Made by a program: the position numbers and the translations under genes. A stretch of DNA of 64,000 nucleotides, from the NCBI GenBank assembly GCA_965199245.1, contig CBDAQP010000002.1, forward strand, positions 302,038 to 366,037, given 5' to 3'. Shown here in pieces: positions 51,758 to 60,170 of the stretch. The first letter of the stretch is position 1. Every line of letters starts with the position of its first letter. The notes under the pieces are model-generated. The model saw only the letters and a program-made list of their open reading frames with translations. It was not told the DNA's origin and did no database searches. Source of the stretch: Carbonatibacter sp965199245. GTDB taxonomy: Bacteria > Pseudomonadota > Alphaproteobacteria > Kiloniellales > Kiloniellaceae.

Positions 51758-53200
51758 ATGACCTTTGCTGAACTCTCTGTTGTCTTTCCGGAAATATTTT
51801 TGGCCTGTTCTGCGATGTTTTTGTTGATGTTAGGGGCCTATCGGCCGGGCAGGACAACTGGGTTTGTGTCCGGTTCTGCTGTTGTTGCGCTGGTTGGTGT
51901 TTTCTTGCTTGTTCTGTTTGACGTAGCCCCGTCGGGACGCGGTTTTGGCGGGCTGTTCATTGTCGATGGGTTCAGCACTTTTCTCAAGTTGATTATCCTG
52001 ATCGCAGCGGCTGTTGGTTTGGTCATGACGACGCGTTTTATCCAACGCGAGGGGATGGATCGTTTTGAAATTCCGATTCTGATGCTGTTGGCAACACTTG
52101 GCATGATGATAATGGTTTCTGCCAATGATTTGATGACGCTTTATATTGGTCTCGAATTGCAGTCCCTGGCTCTCTATGTCATTGCCGCTGTGCGTCGTGA
52201 AACGCTCAAATCAACCGAGGCCGGATTGAAATATTTTTTGCTCGGTGCCTTGTCGTCTGGCCTTTTGCTCTATGGCAGCTCTCTTGTCTATGGCTTTAGC
52301 GGCGCGACCGATTTTGATGCGATTGCCAATATGGTTTCTGGCGAGGAAAGACTACCACCGGGGCTTATACTTGGTCTTGTTTTTGTGGTTGCTGCGGTTT
52401 CTTTTAAAATTTCTGCTGTTCCCTTTCATATGTGGACGCCCGATGTTTACGAAGGGGCACCAACACCGATCACAGCTTTTTTTGCTTCCGCACCCAAGGT
52501 TGCAGCTATGGGTCTTCTGGTGCGTGTGCTTGTTGAACCTTTCGGGGCCGTGGTGGAGCAGTGGCAACAGATTATCGTTTTTGTTTCGATTGCCTCGATG
52601 GCACTGGGGGCACTGGGTGCGATGATGCAGAAAAATATCAAACGTATGATGGCCTATTCTTCCATTGGTCATGTGGGTTATTTGCTGGTTGGTGTTTCTG
52701 CGGGTTCTGTTGCGGGGGTTGAGGCTGTTGTCGTTTATCTGACGATTTATATTTTTATGAATATGGGGGTCTTTTCCTGCATTTTATCGATGCGCCAACA
52801 GGACGAAATGCTGGACTCTATTCATGATTTGAAGGGAATATCCAAAACAAACCCGGCGATGGCGTTGGCCCTTGTCCTTTTTATGTTTTCAATGGCAGGC
52901 GTTCCACCACTTGCTGGGTTTTTTGGCAAGTTCATGGTCTTTGCGGCGGCGATTGATGCGGATCTCTATGGTCTTGCAGTCATTGGTGTTTTGACCTCTG
53001 TGATCGCGGCCTTTTATTATCTGCGTCTGATTAAGATCATGTATTTTGATGAACCTGTTGCGGCGATGGATAAAAATGGTGGTGAAATTAGTTCTGTGAT
53101 TTTGGTATCTTCTTTGTTCGTTGTGTTTTATGTTTTTTTTGCGACGCCTCTTATCAACAGTGCGTCTCAAGCGGCTACGGCATTGTTCGTCGCAGGATAG
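51758..53200 (+). CDS. nuoN: NADH-quinone oxidoreductase subunit N
   Basis: ND2-type proton-pumping subunit, 480 residues with about 14 helices. AAGGAGAG precedes the ATG. Conserved: ELQSLALYVIAAVRRETLKS, FKISAVPFHMWTPDVYEGAPTP, and GVPPLAGFFGKFMVFAAAID. It ends the complex I operon; birA starts 28 bases later on the same strand. Confidence 0.97.
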   Translation: MTFAELSVVFPEIFLACSAMFLLMLGAYRPGRTTGFVSGSAVVALVGVFLLVLFDVAPSGRGFGGLFIVDGFSTFLKLIILIAAAVGLVMTTRFIQREGMDRFEIPILMLLATLGMMIMVSANDLMTLYIGLELQSLALYVIAAVRRETLKSTEAGLKYFLLGALSSGLLLYGSSLVYGFSGATDFDAIANMVSGEERLPPGLILGLVFVVAAVSFKISAVPFHMWTPDVYEGAPTPITAFFASAPKVAAMGLLVRVLVEPFGAVVEQWQQIIVFVSIASMALGALGAMMQKNIKRMMAYSSIGHVGYLLVGVSAGSVAGVEAVVVYLTIYIFMNMGVFSCILSMRQQDEMLDSIHDLKGISKTNPAMALALVLFMFSMAGVPPLAGFFGKFMVFAAAIDADLYGLAVIGVLTSVIAAFYYLRLIKIMYFDEPVAAMDKNGGEISSVILVSSLFVVFYVFFATPLINSASQAATALFVAG

Positions 53201-53227
53201 GATCGTGCAGAGCATGTCAGTCCATTC

Positions 53228-54007
53228 ATGACCACCTCCTTTCTTGATCTTCCGGGAGTCCCCCAAGACTTTCGCGTTTTGTTTTTTGAAGAACTGGACA
53301 GTACGAACGACGTAGCACGGCAACAGGCACAGGACGGGGCGGCGCACGGCACTGTGGTTTTGGCCAGACGTCAAACGGCGGGCCGGGGACGCCACGGACG
53401 GCAATGGCGCAGCGAGGAGGGGAACCTATTTTGTTCGCTTGTGCTTTATCCAGATTGCCACTGTACAGAAGCGGCGAACCTCGGGTTTGTTGCCGCCCTT
53501 GCTGTGCGTGATAGCCTTTCACTTCTCAGCGGTCAGTCTGTGCATCCTCGTCTGAAATGGCCTAATGATGTATTGATTTCAGGAAAAAAGGTTTGCGGTC
53601 TTCTGCTTGAGAGTTTTTTACAGGGGGCGGGGAAAACAGGGGCGGTTATTTTGGGTGTCGGGGTCAACCTGTGCCATGCGCCATCTGAAACAAACTACCC
53701 CGCAACGTCGCTAGCGGCGGCGGGGGGCGGGCAAGTTTTTCCGGAACAGGCACTGGTCGCTTTTTTGACAACATTTGACCAATGGTATCGGTGCTGGAAA
53801 AAGGATGGTTTTGGGTCTATTCGCGCTCACTGGCTGACACAGGCGCAGGGGCGGGGGCAAAAAATCAGGGTGCGTCTCCCCCATGATGATGTGGTCGGAA
53901 TTTTTGAAGACCTTGATGAGTCAGGGGCGTTGGTTTTGAGTAGTGAATCAGGTACACGGTTGATTCATGCAGGGGATGTTTTTCCTGTGAGCGAGGCAAA
54001 AATATAA
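53228..54007 (+). CDS. birA: biotin--[acetyl-CoA-carboxylase] ligase BirA (no regulatory domain)
   Basis: A 259-residue biotin protein ligase that attaches biotin to carboxylase carrier protein via biotinyl-AMP. The adenylate loop is GRGRHGRQW and the central LKWPNDVLI is family-typical; a C-terminal SH3-like domain follows (GALVLSSESGTRLIHAGDV). The N-terminal helix-turn-helix of E. coli BirA is missing, so it is not expected to repress biotin genes. It is placed between nuoN and coaX, a conserved arrangement in alphaproteobacteria (general knowledge). Confidence 0.94.
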   Translation: MTTSFLDLPGVPQDFRVLFFEELDSTNDVARQQAQDGAAHGTVVLARRQTAGRGRHGRQWRSEEGNLFCSLVLYPDCHCTEAANLGFVAALAVRDSLSLLSGQSVHPRLKWPNDVLISGKKVCGLLLESFLQGAGKTGAVILGVGVNLCHAPSETNYPATSLAAAGGGQVFPEQALVAFLTTFDQWYRCWKKDGFGSIRAHWLTQAQGRGQKIRVRLPHDDVVGIFEDLDESGALVLSSESGTRLIHAGDVFPVSEAKI

Positions 54008-54843
54008 TGCTTTTGGCTATTGACTGCGGAAATACCAACACGGTTTTCGCTCTTTATCAGGGTGAACAGCAACGCGCGTGTTGGCGCACAGTCACTGACA
54101 GCCGCCAGACCATTGATGATCTGGTGTCCTGGATTTTGCCCTTGATGCAGTATGAGGGCATCACGCCCGCTGATGTCAGCGGAGCGATACTTGCTTCTGT
54201 CGTTCCTGCGTCGCAACGCGTTTTATCGGGGCTTTGTCGAAAGCTCTTTAGCCTTTCTTTGCTGGTTGTTGGTGAAGATTTGCAAACCGGACTTTCCATT
54301 CGGGTTGATCGACCAGATCAGGTTGGGGCAGATCGTTTGGTCAATGCGGTTGCGGCGTTTGTGCGTTTTGGGGGGGCCGTGATTGTGATTGATTTTGGCA
54401 CGGCGACAACATTTGATGTTGTCGCCGTAGACGGGGCCTATGAAGGGGGAGTGATTGCACCTGGTGTTCATCTGTCTGTGGAGGCCCTGCACAGGGCATC
54501 AGCTCTTTTGCCGCGTGTCTCTGCCAGAAAGCCAGAGCGGGTTATTGGCAAGGCAACGATTCCAGCTGTGGAGTCAGGCATTTTTTGGGGCTATGTCAGC
54601 ATGATCGAGGGCTTGATCCAGCGTATTCAAAATGAATATGGCGCAGTGATGACAGTGGTCGCAACTGGGGGGCTCGCCCCGCTCTTTAAACCAGCAATCG
54701 CGGCGATTGATGTTCTGGATGGTGATTTGACCTTACGGGGATTACGTTTGATTTACGACCGCAGATGCCGCGAAAACACTGCACAGGTCACCTTGTGCGA
54801 TAAGAAAAATAAGGAAAAAATTGATGTCTTCCCGTCCTGGTGA
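54007..54843 (+). CDS. coaX: type III pantothenate kinase
   Basis: A 278-residue ASKHA-fold kinase phosphorylating pantothenate, the first step of coenzyme A synthesis. MLLAIDCGNTNTVFAL is the phosphate-1 motif, RPDQVGADRLVN and VIDFGTATTFDVV the core motifs, and EGGVIAPG the glycine-rich loop. The start shares one base with the birA stop; the end overlaps the start of rnj by 20 bases. It lacks the C-terminal truncation seen in some host-restricted relatives. Confidence 0.95.
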   Translation: MLLAIDCGNTNTVFALYQGEQQRACWRTVTDSRQTIDDLVSWILPLMQYEGITPADVSGAILASVVPASQRVLSGLCRKLFSLSLLVVGEDLQTGLSIRVDRPDQVGADRLVNAVAAFVRFGGAVIVIDFGTATTFDVVAVDGAYEGGVIAPGVHLSVEALHRASALLPRVSARKPERVIGKATIPAVESGIFWGYVSMIEGLIQRIQNEYGAVMTVVATGGLAPLFKPAIAAIDVLDGDLTLRGLRLIYDRRCRENTAQVTLCDKKNKEKIDVFPSW

Positions 54844-56488
54844 TGATGAAATTCTGTACCTTCCGCTTGGCGGGACGGGTGAAATTGGAATGAACCTCAA
54901 CCTCTATGGTCACAAGGGCCGTTGGTTGATGGTTGATTTAGGGATTACCTTTGCCGGTCATCGTTTGCCGGGGGTGGATTTGTTGATGCCTGATCCTGAT
55001 TTCATTGAACAACAGCGTGAAAACTTGGTCGGCCTTGTTCTCACCCATGCCCACGAAGATCATATCGGGGCCGTTGCCCACCTCTGGCCCTTTTTGCGTT
55101 GCCCAATCTATGCCACAGCTTTTACTCAGAGCATAGTTTCTCACAAGCTGGCGGAACAGGGACTTGCGGGTGAGGTTGCCGTTCAGGTCATTCCGGTTGG
55201 GGGGCGTTTTGAGGTCGAGCCATTTGATGTTGAAATGTTATCCATGACCCACTCTGTCCCAGAACCTGTATCCTTGGCGATTCGAACATCTGCGGGAACT
55301 GTTTTTCATTCTGGTGATTGGAAATTTGACCCCGCGCCTGTCACTGGCCCCGGCCCCGATAAGGCAGGCCTCAAGGCGTTGGGGGACGAAGGCGTTCTTG
55401 CTATGGTCAGCGACTCAACTAATGTCATGTCAGAACGCGAAGCCGGTTCTGAATCCTCTGTCCGCGATGCTCTTTGTGATGTGATCGCAGGTTGTCAGGG
55501 GCGTGTCGCAGTGACATGTTTTGCCAGCAATGTCGCGCGTGTGGATTCAGTCATGCGGGCAGCTGATACCTGTGGTCGCCGTGTTCTGCTGATGGGGCGG
55601 TCGATGCAACGCATTTATCAGGCCGCGCGGGATAACGGTTATTTAGACAATATCCCGCCTTTGTTGTGTGAGGAAGAATTTGAATATATGTCCCCGGATC
55701 AGGTAGTGATTCTCTGCACAGGGTCACAGGGGGAACCTCGTGCCGCCACGGCGCGTTTATCCCGAGGAGAATTTCGTTCTGTCTGGTTGACGGATGGCGA
55801 TACTATCATTTTTTCTTCCCGTGTGATTCCGGGAAATGAAACAGCTGTTTTTGACCTCCACAACAATTTTGCGGCAAGGGGCGTTGATGTAGTGACGGAT
55901 CGCGACGCCCCCGTTCATGTGTCGGGTCACCCCGGGCGCGATGATGTCCGCGCCCTTTATGATTTGATTCGACCGCAGATTGCGGTTCCCACCCATGGGG
56001 AAGTGCGCCATTTGCGTGAACACGCCTGGGTTGCCGCACTCTCTGGGGTTCCCCGGCAGATCACGGCCCGCAACGGGGATATCATTCGCTTTGCGCGAGG
56101 CGTCACGGCAGAACGGGTCGAACAAGTTTCTACGGGAACGCTTGCTCTTGAAGGTGGTCGTTTGGTTGACACAAAGAGCACGATTTTCAAGGATCGCCAA
56201 AAAATGAGCCATCAGGGTGCGGCAATGGTTACGCTTGTCCTTGATGAGGCAGGCCAATTTTGGGGGCAACCTGAACTTTCCTTGCATGGGTTGATTGAAA
56301 CATCAGAAGAATCCGACCTTTTTAAGGACGCACAAATAGCGATAGAGAAAGCCTTAACCCGTTTATCGCGGGGTGAACGCAAAAGGGATAACGTCGTCAA
56401 GGAAACCGCCCGCACGGCGATTCGGAGCTATTTCAACAAGCTGTTCAGGAAAAAACCTGCCACTTCTGTTCATGTAGTGCGTGTGTGA
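54824..56488 (+). CDS. rnj: ribonuclease J
   Basis: A metallo-beta-lactamase/beta-CASP RNase of about 554 residues with 5'-to-3' exo- and endonuclease activity in mRNA decay and rRNA maturation. The metal-binding motif is THAHEDHIG; HSGDWKFDPAP and SDSTN follow. The beta-CASP region includes TGSQGEPRAA, and a C-terminal regulatory domain completes it. The ATG at 54824 has ATAAGGA upstream; a TTG immediately before it extends the frame by one codon. In many related genomes proS would follow; here about 6 kb of other sequence intervenes. Confidence 0.95.
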   Translation: MSSRPGDDEILYLPLGGTGEIGMNLNLYGHKGRWLMVDLGITFAGHRLPGVDLLMPDPDFIEQQRENLVGLVLTHAHEDHIGAVAHLWPFLRCPIYATAFTQSIVSHKLAEQGLAGEVAVQVIPVGGRFEVEPFDVEMLSMTHSVPEPVSLAIRTSAGTVFHSGDWKFDPAPVTGPGPDKAGLKALGDEGVLAMVSDSTNVMSEREAGSESSVRDALCDVIAGCQGRVAVTCFASNVARVDSVMRAADTCGRRVLLMGRSMQRIYQAARDNGYLDNIPPLLCEEEFEYMSPDQVVILCTGSQGEPRAATARLSRGEFRSVWLTDGDTIIFSSRVIPGNETAVFDLHNNFAARGVDVVTDRDAPVHVSGHPGRDDVRALYDLIRPQIAVPTHGEVRHLREHAWVAALSGVPRQITARNGDIIRFARGVTAERVEQVSTGTLALEGGRLVDTKSTIFKDRQKMSHQGAAMVTLVLDEAGQFWGQPELSLHGLIETSEESDLFKDAQIAIEKALTRLSRGERKRDNVVKETARTAIRSYFNKLFRKKPATSVHVVRV

Positions 56489-56616
56489 TAACGAGTTATG
56501 TTTTTTTGTTGTGATTCTACAGGGGCGGACAGATATTCTGAACCCTGCGCCGAAAAATCAAAGTGGTTGCGTGATGTTTTTACAAAATGCAGAGATTGAG
56601 GCGGCTAAGGCTAAGC
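56489..56616. other. short unexplained chromosomal remnant between rnj and IS DNA
   Basis: 128 bases with no ORF. The sequence AATGCAGAGATTGAGGCGGC could come from the 5' part of a lost gene. It is bounded on the right by the IS3-type end at 56617. Confidence 0.35.
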
Positions 56617-57008
56617 TGATCCCAGTTTCCTGGACAATCCGGCAGCATAATTAAGGTGTATTCCGGTTGATCATGCTGCTGCCTTATTTACATCCATCAG
56701 CGGGGCATGCCCCGGTGGGCGGTTCCAATAAGCCTCTTGGGGTGTCTGTCCGTCAAGTGCTGAATGGGGGCGGTGACGATTATAGAAATCGAACCAATCC
56801 TTGATGACACTGCGGGCTGTGAAGCCGTTATCCAATTCATGCAGGTCGACCGCTTCATATTTCAGGCTACGCCAGAGCCTTTCGATGAAGATGTTATCCA
56901 TCCAGCACCCTCGGCCATGAGATGCGGATGTCATGATCCTTCAGCAGACCAGTGAAGTCCTGGCTGGTGAATTGGCTGCCCTGATCGCTATTGAATATCT
57001 CGGTGCTG
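56617..57008 (-). mobile_element. truncated IS3-type element (second type)
   Basis: The end starts with TGATCCCAGTTTCCTGGACA. Inside, on the minus strand, only the C-terminal part of an IS3 orfB remains. The other side is cut off by the start of another IS3 element at about 57009. It differs in sequence from the 24.8-kb IS3. Confidence 0.75.
56671..57008 (-). pseudogene. IS3-family transposase orfB fragment, frameshifted and truncated
   Basis: The first frame holds IFNSDQGSQFTSQDFTGLLK (second catalytic Asp region). The second frame (56671-56934) holds GRGCWMDNIFIERLWRSLKYE, with the catalytic Glu in the FIERLW segment, and HRPHSALDGQTPQEAYW. The frames are separated by a one-base change near 56930. 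The N-terminal part is missing. Confidence 0.88.
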
Positions 57009-57069
57009 TTCTCCCTGAATCTTGATTCATTGATAAGTTAGTTTTTTGTCATTTTCACGGAGGACCTCA

Positions 57070-57391
57070 ATGAAGCGCAGATTTACGGACGCACAGATTA
57101 TCGGGATTTTGAAGGAACACGAGGCAGGTGTTCCGGCCAGGGAGCTTTGCCGCAAGTATGGGATGCCACATTTTATATAGCCTATCCCATATAAAATGAT
57201 TTAATTTGGAAGAGTTGTTCATCGGACAGATAAAACCTTACTGCGGAAATCTGATGAAGACGTCATCCATAAAGTATAATCAAATTACAATGGATTGGCT
57301 ATAAGTGGACGGCGAGGTTCTCCGGCATGGAGGTCAATGAGGTTCGCCGCCTCCGGGATCTGGAAGAGGAGAACTGGTGCTTGAAGAAGCT
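57070..57391 (+). pseudogene. IS3 orfA copy, frameshifted and split by a MITE
   Basis: MKRRFTDAQIIGILKEHEAG and VPARELCRKYGMPH, then the same GGGATGCCACATT lesion as in the copy at 27000-27188. A 124-bp insertion (57178-57301) follows. After it come SGMEVNEVRRLRDLEEEN and LKKL in another frame. Clearly non-functional. Confidence 0.85.
57178..57301. mobile_element. 124-bp MITE with TA duplication, inside IS3 orfA
   Basis: TAGCCTATCC at the left and GGATTGGCTA at the right are inverted repeats with one mismatch, and TA flanks both ends (57176-57177 and 57302-57303). Removing the element plus one TA gives a sequence matching the uninterrupted orfA of the first IS3 copy base for base in length. 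A TA target and this length suggest an IS630/Tc1-type non-autonomous element (inference). No coding capacity. Confidence 0.85.
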
Positions 57392-58619
57392 GGACACCCG
57401 TATTAACCTGGCGTGATGAGTGATTTTGTGATTCCATGTTTTTTTATGCTTTTTTGAGGGAGTGGGACATGGAACGGAGAGGTTTTTTCAGTCTGTCAGA
57501 TCATCTTGACCGGATCAGCAAGGACGGTGATCCTCTGGAGGTTCTCGAGGCCACGTTTGACTATTTCCGGGGGTCGAGGGGTTGGGGTATGGCGACGGCG
57601 CGAAAGGTGGTCGCCCGCCTTTTGATCCGGTGTCCCTGTTCAAGGCGATGATCCTGCAGGCACAGCATAACCTGAAGAAGATGGAATTCATGATCTGGTG
57701 TCCTGGATGCGCTTTCTGGATTTCGACCTTGGCGGTCCCACGAGAACACGATCCGCCTGTTTCGCAACAAACTGACGGAAACCGGGATCTTGCGGCAGGT
57801 AATGAAGGCTTTTGACTGGCAACTGCACAAGAAAGGTTATATCCCGATGTCGGGGCAGATCGTCGATGCTTCCCTTGTTCCGGCACCGAAGCAACGCAAC
57901 ACCGGGCCTGAGAAAAAAGCCGTCAAGGAGGGCAAAAGCGCAACTGAAATCTGGCCGGATGACCCCGCCAAAGCGGCACAAAAGGATGTGGATGCGCGCT
58001 GGACGCTAAAGGTGGGCGGCAAGGTTCGCTACCGGCCTGATGGCACACCTCTGCCACAAATCGCCACTCGGCGACAAGTCCCACATCAGTATTGACCGGC
58101 ACTACGGTTTCATCCGGGGCCAGGCCGTGACATCGGCTGCTGCTGCGGACGGGCATCAACTCAGGCGTGTGTTTGATACGGACAACACGTCGGCCGAAGT
58201 TTGGGGTGACACAGCCTATCGTTCCGAAAGCAATGAGAAATGGCTGGCGAAGAAGATGTTGGTCAGCCGCACGCAAGAAACCAAAGGGTCAACCCATGCC
58301 GAAAGCCAGCGCACGGGCCAACGCGCGAAAATCAGCCATCCGCGCACGGGTCGAGCATGTTTTCGCCCATCAGAAAAACCGCTTCGGTCTGTTCATCCGC
58401 ACCCTCAAACGGGCAGAAGCCAAACTGACGCTGGCCAATCTCGCCTACAACATGGATCGCCTGATCTTCCATGAACGCCGGGCAACCGCAGTCCGTCCAG
58501 AATGCGGATTCCGTCGTAAAAAACGTCCCGCCACCGCAATCTGCAGCGAAAAAAACGCCGTCTCGAAAAATCACAATTGGCCACAGCAGGGCATAAATCG
58601 GGAGTTAATACGGATGTCC
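57392..58619 (+). mobile_element. second IS5-family copy, decayed, AGCT on both sides
   Basis: Starts GGACACCCGTATTAACC and ends GTTAATACGGATGTCC (one change). AGCT flanks both ends (57388-57391 and 58620-58623). At 1,228 bp it is 33 bp shorter than the copy at 25732-26992 through small deletions. The left flank is IS3 orfA as in the first copy; the right flank is a FemAB-like gene. Confidence 0.9.
57469..58489 (+). pseudogene. IS5-family transposase, several frameshifts
   Basis: Fragments in at least four frames. MERRGFFSLSDHLDRISKDG is at 57469, KAMILQAQHNLKKMEFMI near 57650, GYIPMSGQIVDASLVPAPKQ near 57840, and VEHVFAHQKNRFGLFIRTLK near 58340-58410. It shares with the other copy the frame break after KKMEFMI. 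Additional small deletions, for example around 57575 and 58060, are private to this copy. Confidence 0.88.
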
Positions 58620-59019
58620 AGCTCAGTTCTGAGAGCAGATGGCGTTTTTCTTTACTGTCATGAAGATCAAAAAGAAATCGGTTTAGACGCCAAGGACGAC
58701 GGGGAAAATGAACGCGCAGAATTTGTAAAACGGCTTTTTCATCCTCTGGTGCGGGTGGTTGCTCTGTCCATAAGGGGCCACGATGAATATGGGTAACATG
58801 GTAAATGCCGAAAATTTTTTTCCTGATGACCTGACAAAAGGCAATAATTTTTTGTCCTTTGTGAAATGTGCCAAAACAGACGCGCTGACGCTTTGTCACC
58901 AAAAGCGTTTACGCATAGGGCCAAGTTTGTAACAGGTTTGATTGACCAGACCGGGCCACCAGTTCACGCCATTCGCGGATGCTGATAGCATCCCATTTGA
59001 GTTCAATTTTTGTGGACAT
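58620..59019 (-). pseudogene. FemAB-like acyltransferase 5' fragment, nonsense codon plus IS truncation
   Basis: From the ATG at 59019 the frame reads MSTKIELKWDAISIREWREL and then SNLLQTWPYA, a TAA at codon 37, and continues in the same frame as CFGTFHKGQKIIAFCQVI, HRGPLWTEQ and RPWRLNRFLFDLH. It is cut by IS5 at 58620 after about 133 codons. The LLQTWPY start and IHRGPLW motif resemble FemAB/lipid II amino-acyltransferase-like proteins of the GNAT superfamily, which are usually over 300 residues. Both the stop codon and the missing C-terminus mark it as dead. The family assignment comes from pattern memory. Confidence 0.65.
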
Positions 59020-59293
59020 TTTCAAAAGCCGGATTACGAAAAACAGGATTGCTCTAGCCTGTTACCCGCACAAAGTCAAAAAGCTCTGCCCACACAGGGA
59101 GTAAAATAAAATGACTCTTGACTGTCTGAGAAACTGTCGATAGAAGACGGTAGAACGTGCTACATTATGACTTGGAATGCGTGACCTGCGGCTTGACGTC
59201 TGACTGATCTGCTTTTCTGACAATGTGACCGTTTCTGTTGTCTGTTGCATGGTGCACAGATTGACTTTCACTCTCTGTTAGAGGTTTTGGAAA
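59020..59293 (+). other. leader region of cspA
   Basis: A 274-base gap with several TTGAC-type boxes (TTGACT near 59117, TTGACG near 59194). Cold-shock genes often have a long structured leader, and the T-rich 59200-59280 stretch may serve that role. No ORF or known RNA motif is recognised. Confidence 0.35.
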
Positions 59294-59503
59294 ATGCCGG
59301 TTGGTACAGTAAAATTCTTCAACGAAACCAAAGGCTATGGCTTTATCGAGCCAGAGTCAGGTGGAAAAGACGCTTTCGTTCACATTTCTGCTGTGGAACG
59401 TGGTGGTCTGCGGACTTTGCGCGAAGGGCAAAAGGTTTCTTACGAACTCGAAGTCGGGCGCAATGGTAAGGAAGCGGCCGAGCAAATTGCTTTGGTTGAA
59501 TAA
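59294..59503 (+). CDS. cspA: cold-shock protein (CspA family)
   Basis: A 69-residue single-domain nucleic-acid-binding protein: MPVGTVKFFNETKGYGFIEP, with RNP1 KGYGFI and RNP2 DAFVHISAV. It acts as an RNA chaperone. It is a little longer than E. coli CspA because of extra turns near GGKDA, which is normal in alphaproteobacteria. A bidirectional terminator follows. Confidence 0.95.
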   Translation: MPVGTVKFFNETKGYGFIEPESGGKDAFVHISAVERGGLRTLREGQKVSYELEVGRNGKEAAEQIALVE

Positions 59504-59521
59504 GCGGTTTCTTGCTGATCT

Positions 59522-59554
59522 AAAAACCCGCTGAGGAAATCTCAGCGGGTTTTT
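59522..59554. terminator. bidirectional terminator between cspA and ppa
   Basis: AACCCGCTGAG-GAAAT-CTCAGCGGGTT (59525-59551) with a T-run on the right and an A-run on the left. It serves cspA on the plus strand and ppa on the minus strand. Confidence 0.88.
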
Positions 59555-59561
59555 CTTTTGT

Positions 59562-60086
59562 TTATTTTTTGGCCTGCTCAATTGCGGTTTGGATCATTTT
59601 TTTGGCTTTTTGCGCCCCGTCCCAACCGACTATCTTGACCCATTTTCCTTTTTCAAGGTCTTTGTAGTGTTCAAAAAAATGCCCGATCTGATCAATCAAG
59701 CTTTTGGGTAGGTCGGTGTATTCCTCAACCCTATCATAGGTTGGGTCAAGTTTGGTCACGGGAACAGCCAGAATTTTTTCATCCTGTCCGGCTTCGTCTT
59801 CCATGACGAGCACACCAACCGGGCGGCAACGAATGACTGCACCGGGCAAAACGGGCTGGTGTCCAGCAACCAAAACATCGGCGGGATCACCATCATCTGA
59901 CAACGTGCCAGGCACAAATCCATAGTTGCAGGGATAATGCATCGGCGTATGAAGGATGCGGTCAACCTCAATCGCGCCTGAGTCCTTGTCTAGTTCGTAT
60001 TTGATGCTGGAATTTAGGGGAACTTCCACGACAACATTGATGTCATGGGGGGCATCCTTGCCAACAGAAACTTTACTGATGTCCAT
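59562..60086 (-). CDS. ppa: inorganic pyrophosphatase
   Basis: Family I pyrophosphatase of 174 residues hydrolysing PPi to drive biosynthetic reactions. The N-terminus NVVVEVPLNSSIKYELDKDS and the active-site segment DGDPADVLV (metal-binding aspartates) are clear, as is the later YKDLEKGKWVKIVGW. It is a stand-alone gene in opposite orientation to cspA. Confidence 0.96.
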   Translation of the reverse strand: MDISKVSVGKDAPHDINVVVEVPLNSSIKYELDKDSGAIEVDRILHTPMHYPCNYGFVPGTLSDDGDPADVLVAGHQPVLPGAVIRCRPVGVLVMEDEAGQDEKILAVPVTKLDPTYDRVEEYTDLPKSLIDQIGHFFEHYKDLEKGKWVKIVGWDGAQKAKKMIQTAIEQAKK

Positions 60087-60170
60087 ATGGATTTTTCCTT
60101 TTGTGATCTGTACTCAACGCGCCCAAAAGACATGAAAGTAATGTGAAAACAAGTTTTTTCGTACGCTGAT

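Larger units (their letters stand above)
57009..57391 (+). mobile_element. second copy (5' part only) of the 24.8-kb IS3 element
   Basis: From CTCCCTGAATCTTGATTCATTGATAAG onward it matches the right end of the element at 24795-27247 with a few differences. It ends at AGCT (57388-57391), where IS5 begins, exactly as in the first copy. The orfB half is absent. Confidence 0.85.

Noticed and set aside
58405..58902. 165-codon minus-strand ORF crossing the IS5 border
   Set aside because: Its first part is the FemAB-like pseudogene and its last part is antisense of the IS5 transposase; an artefact of fusion.
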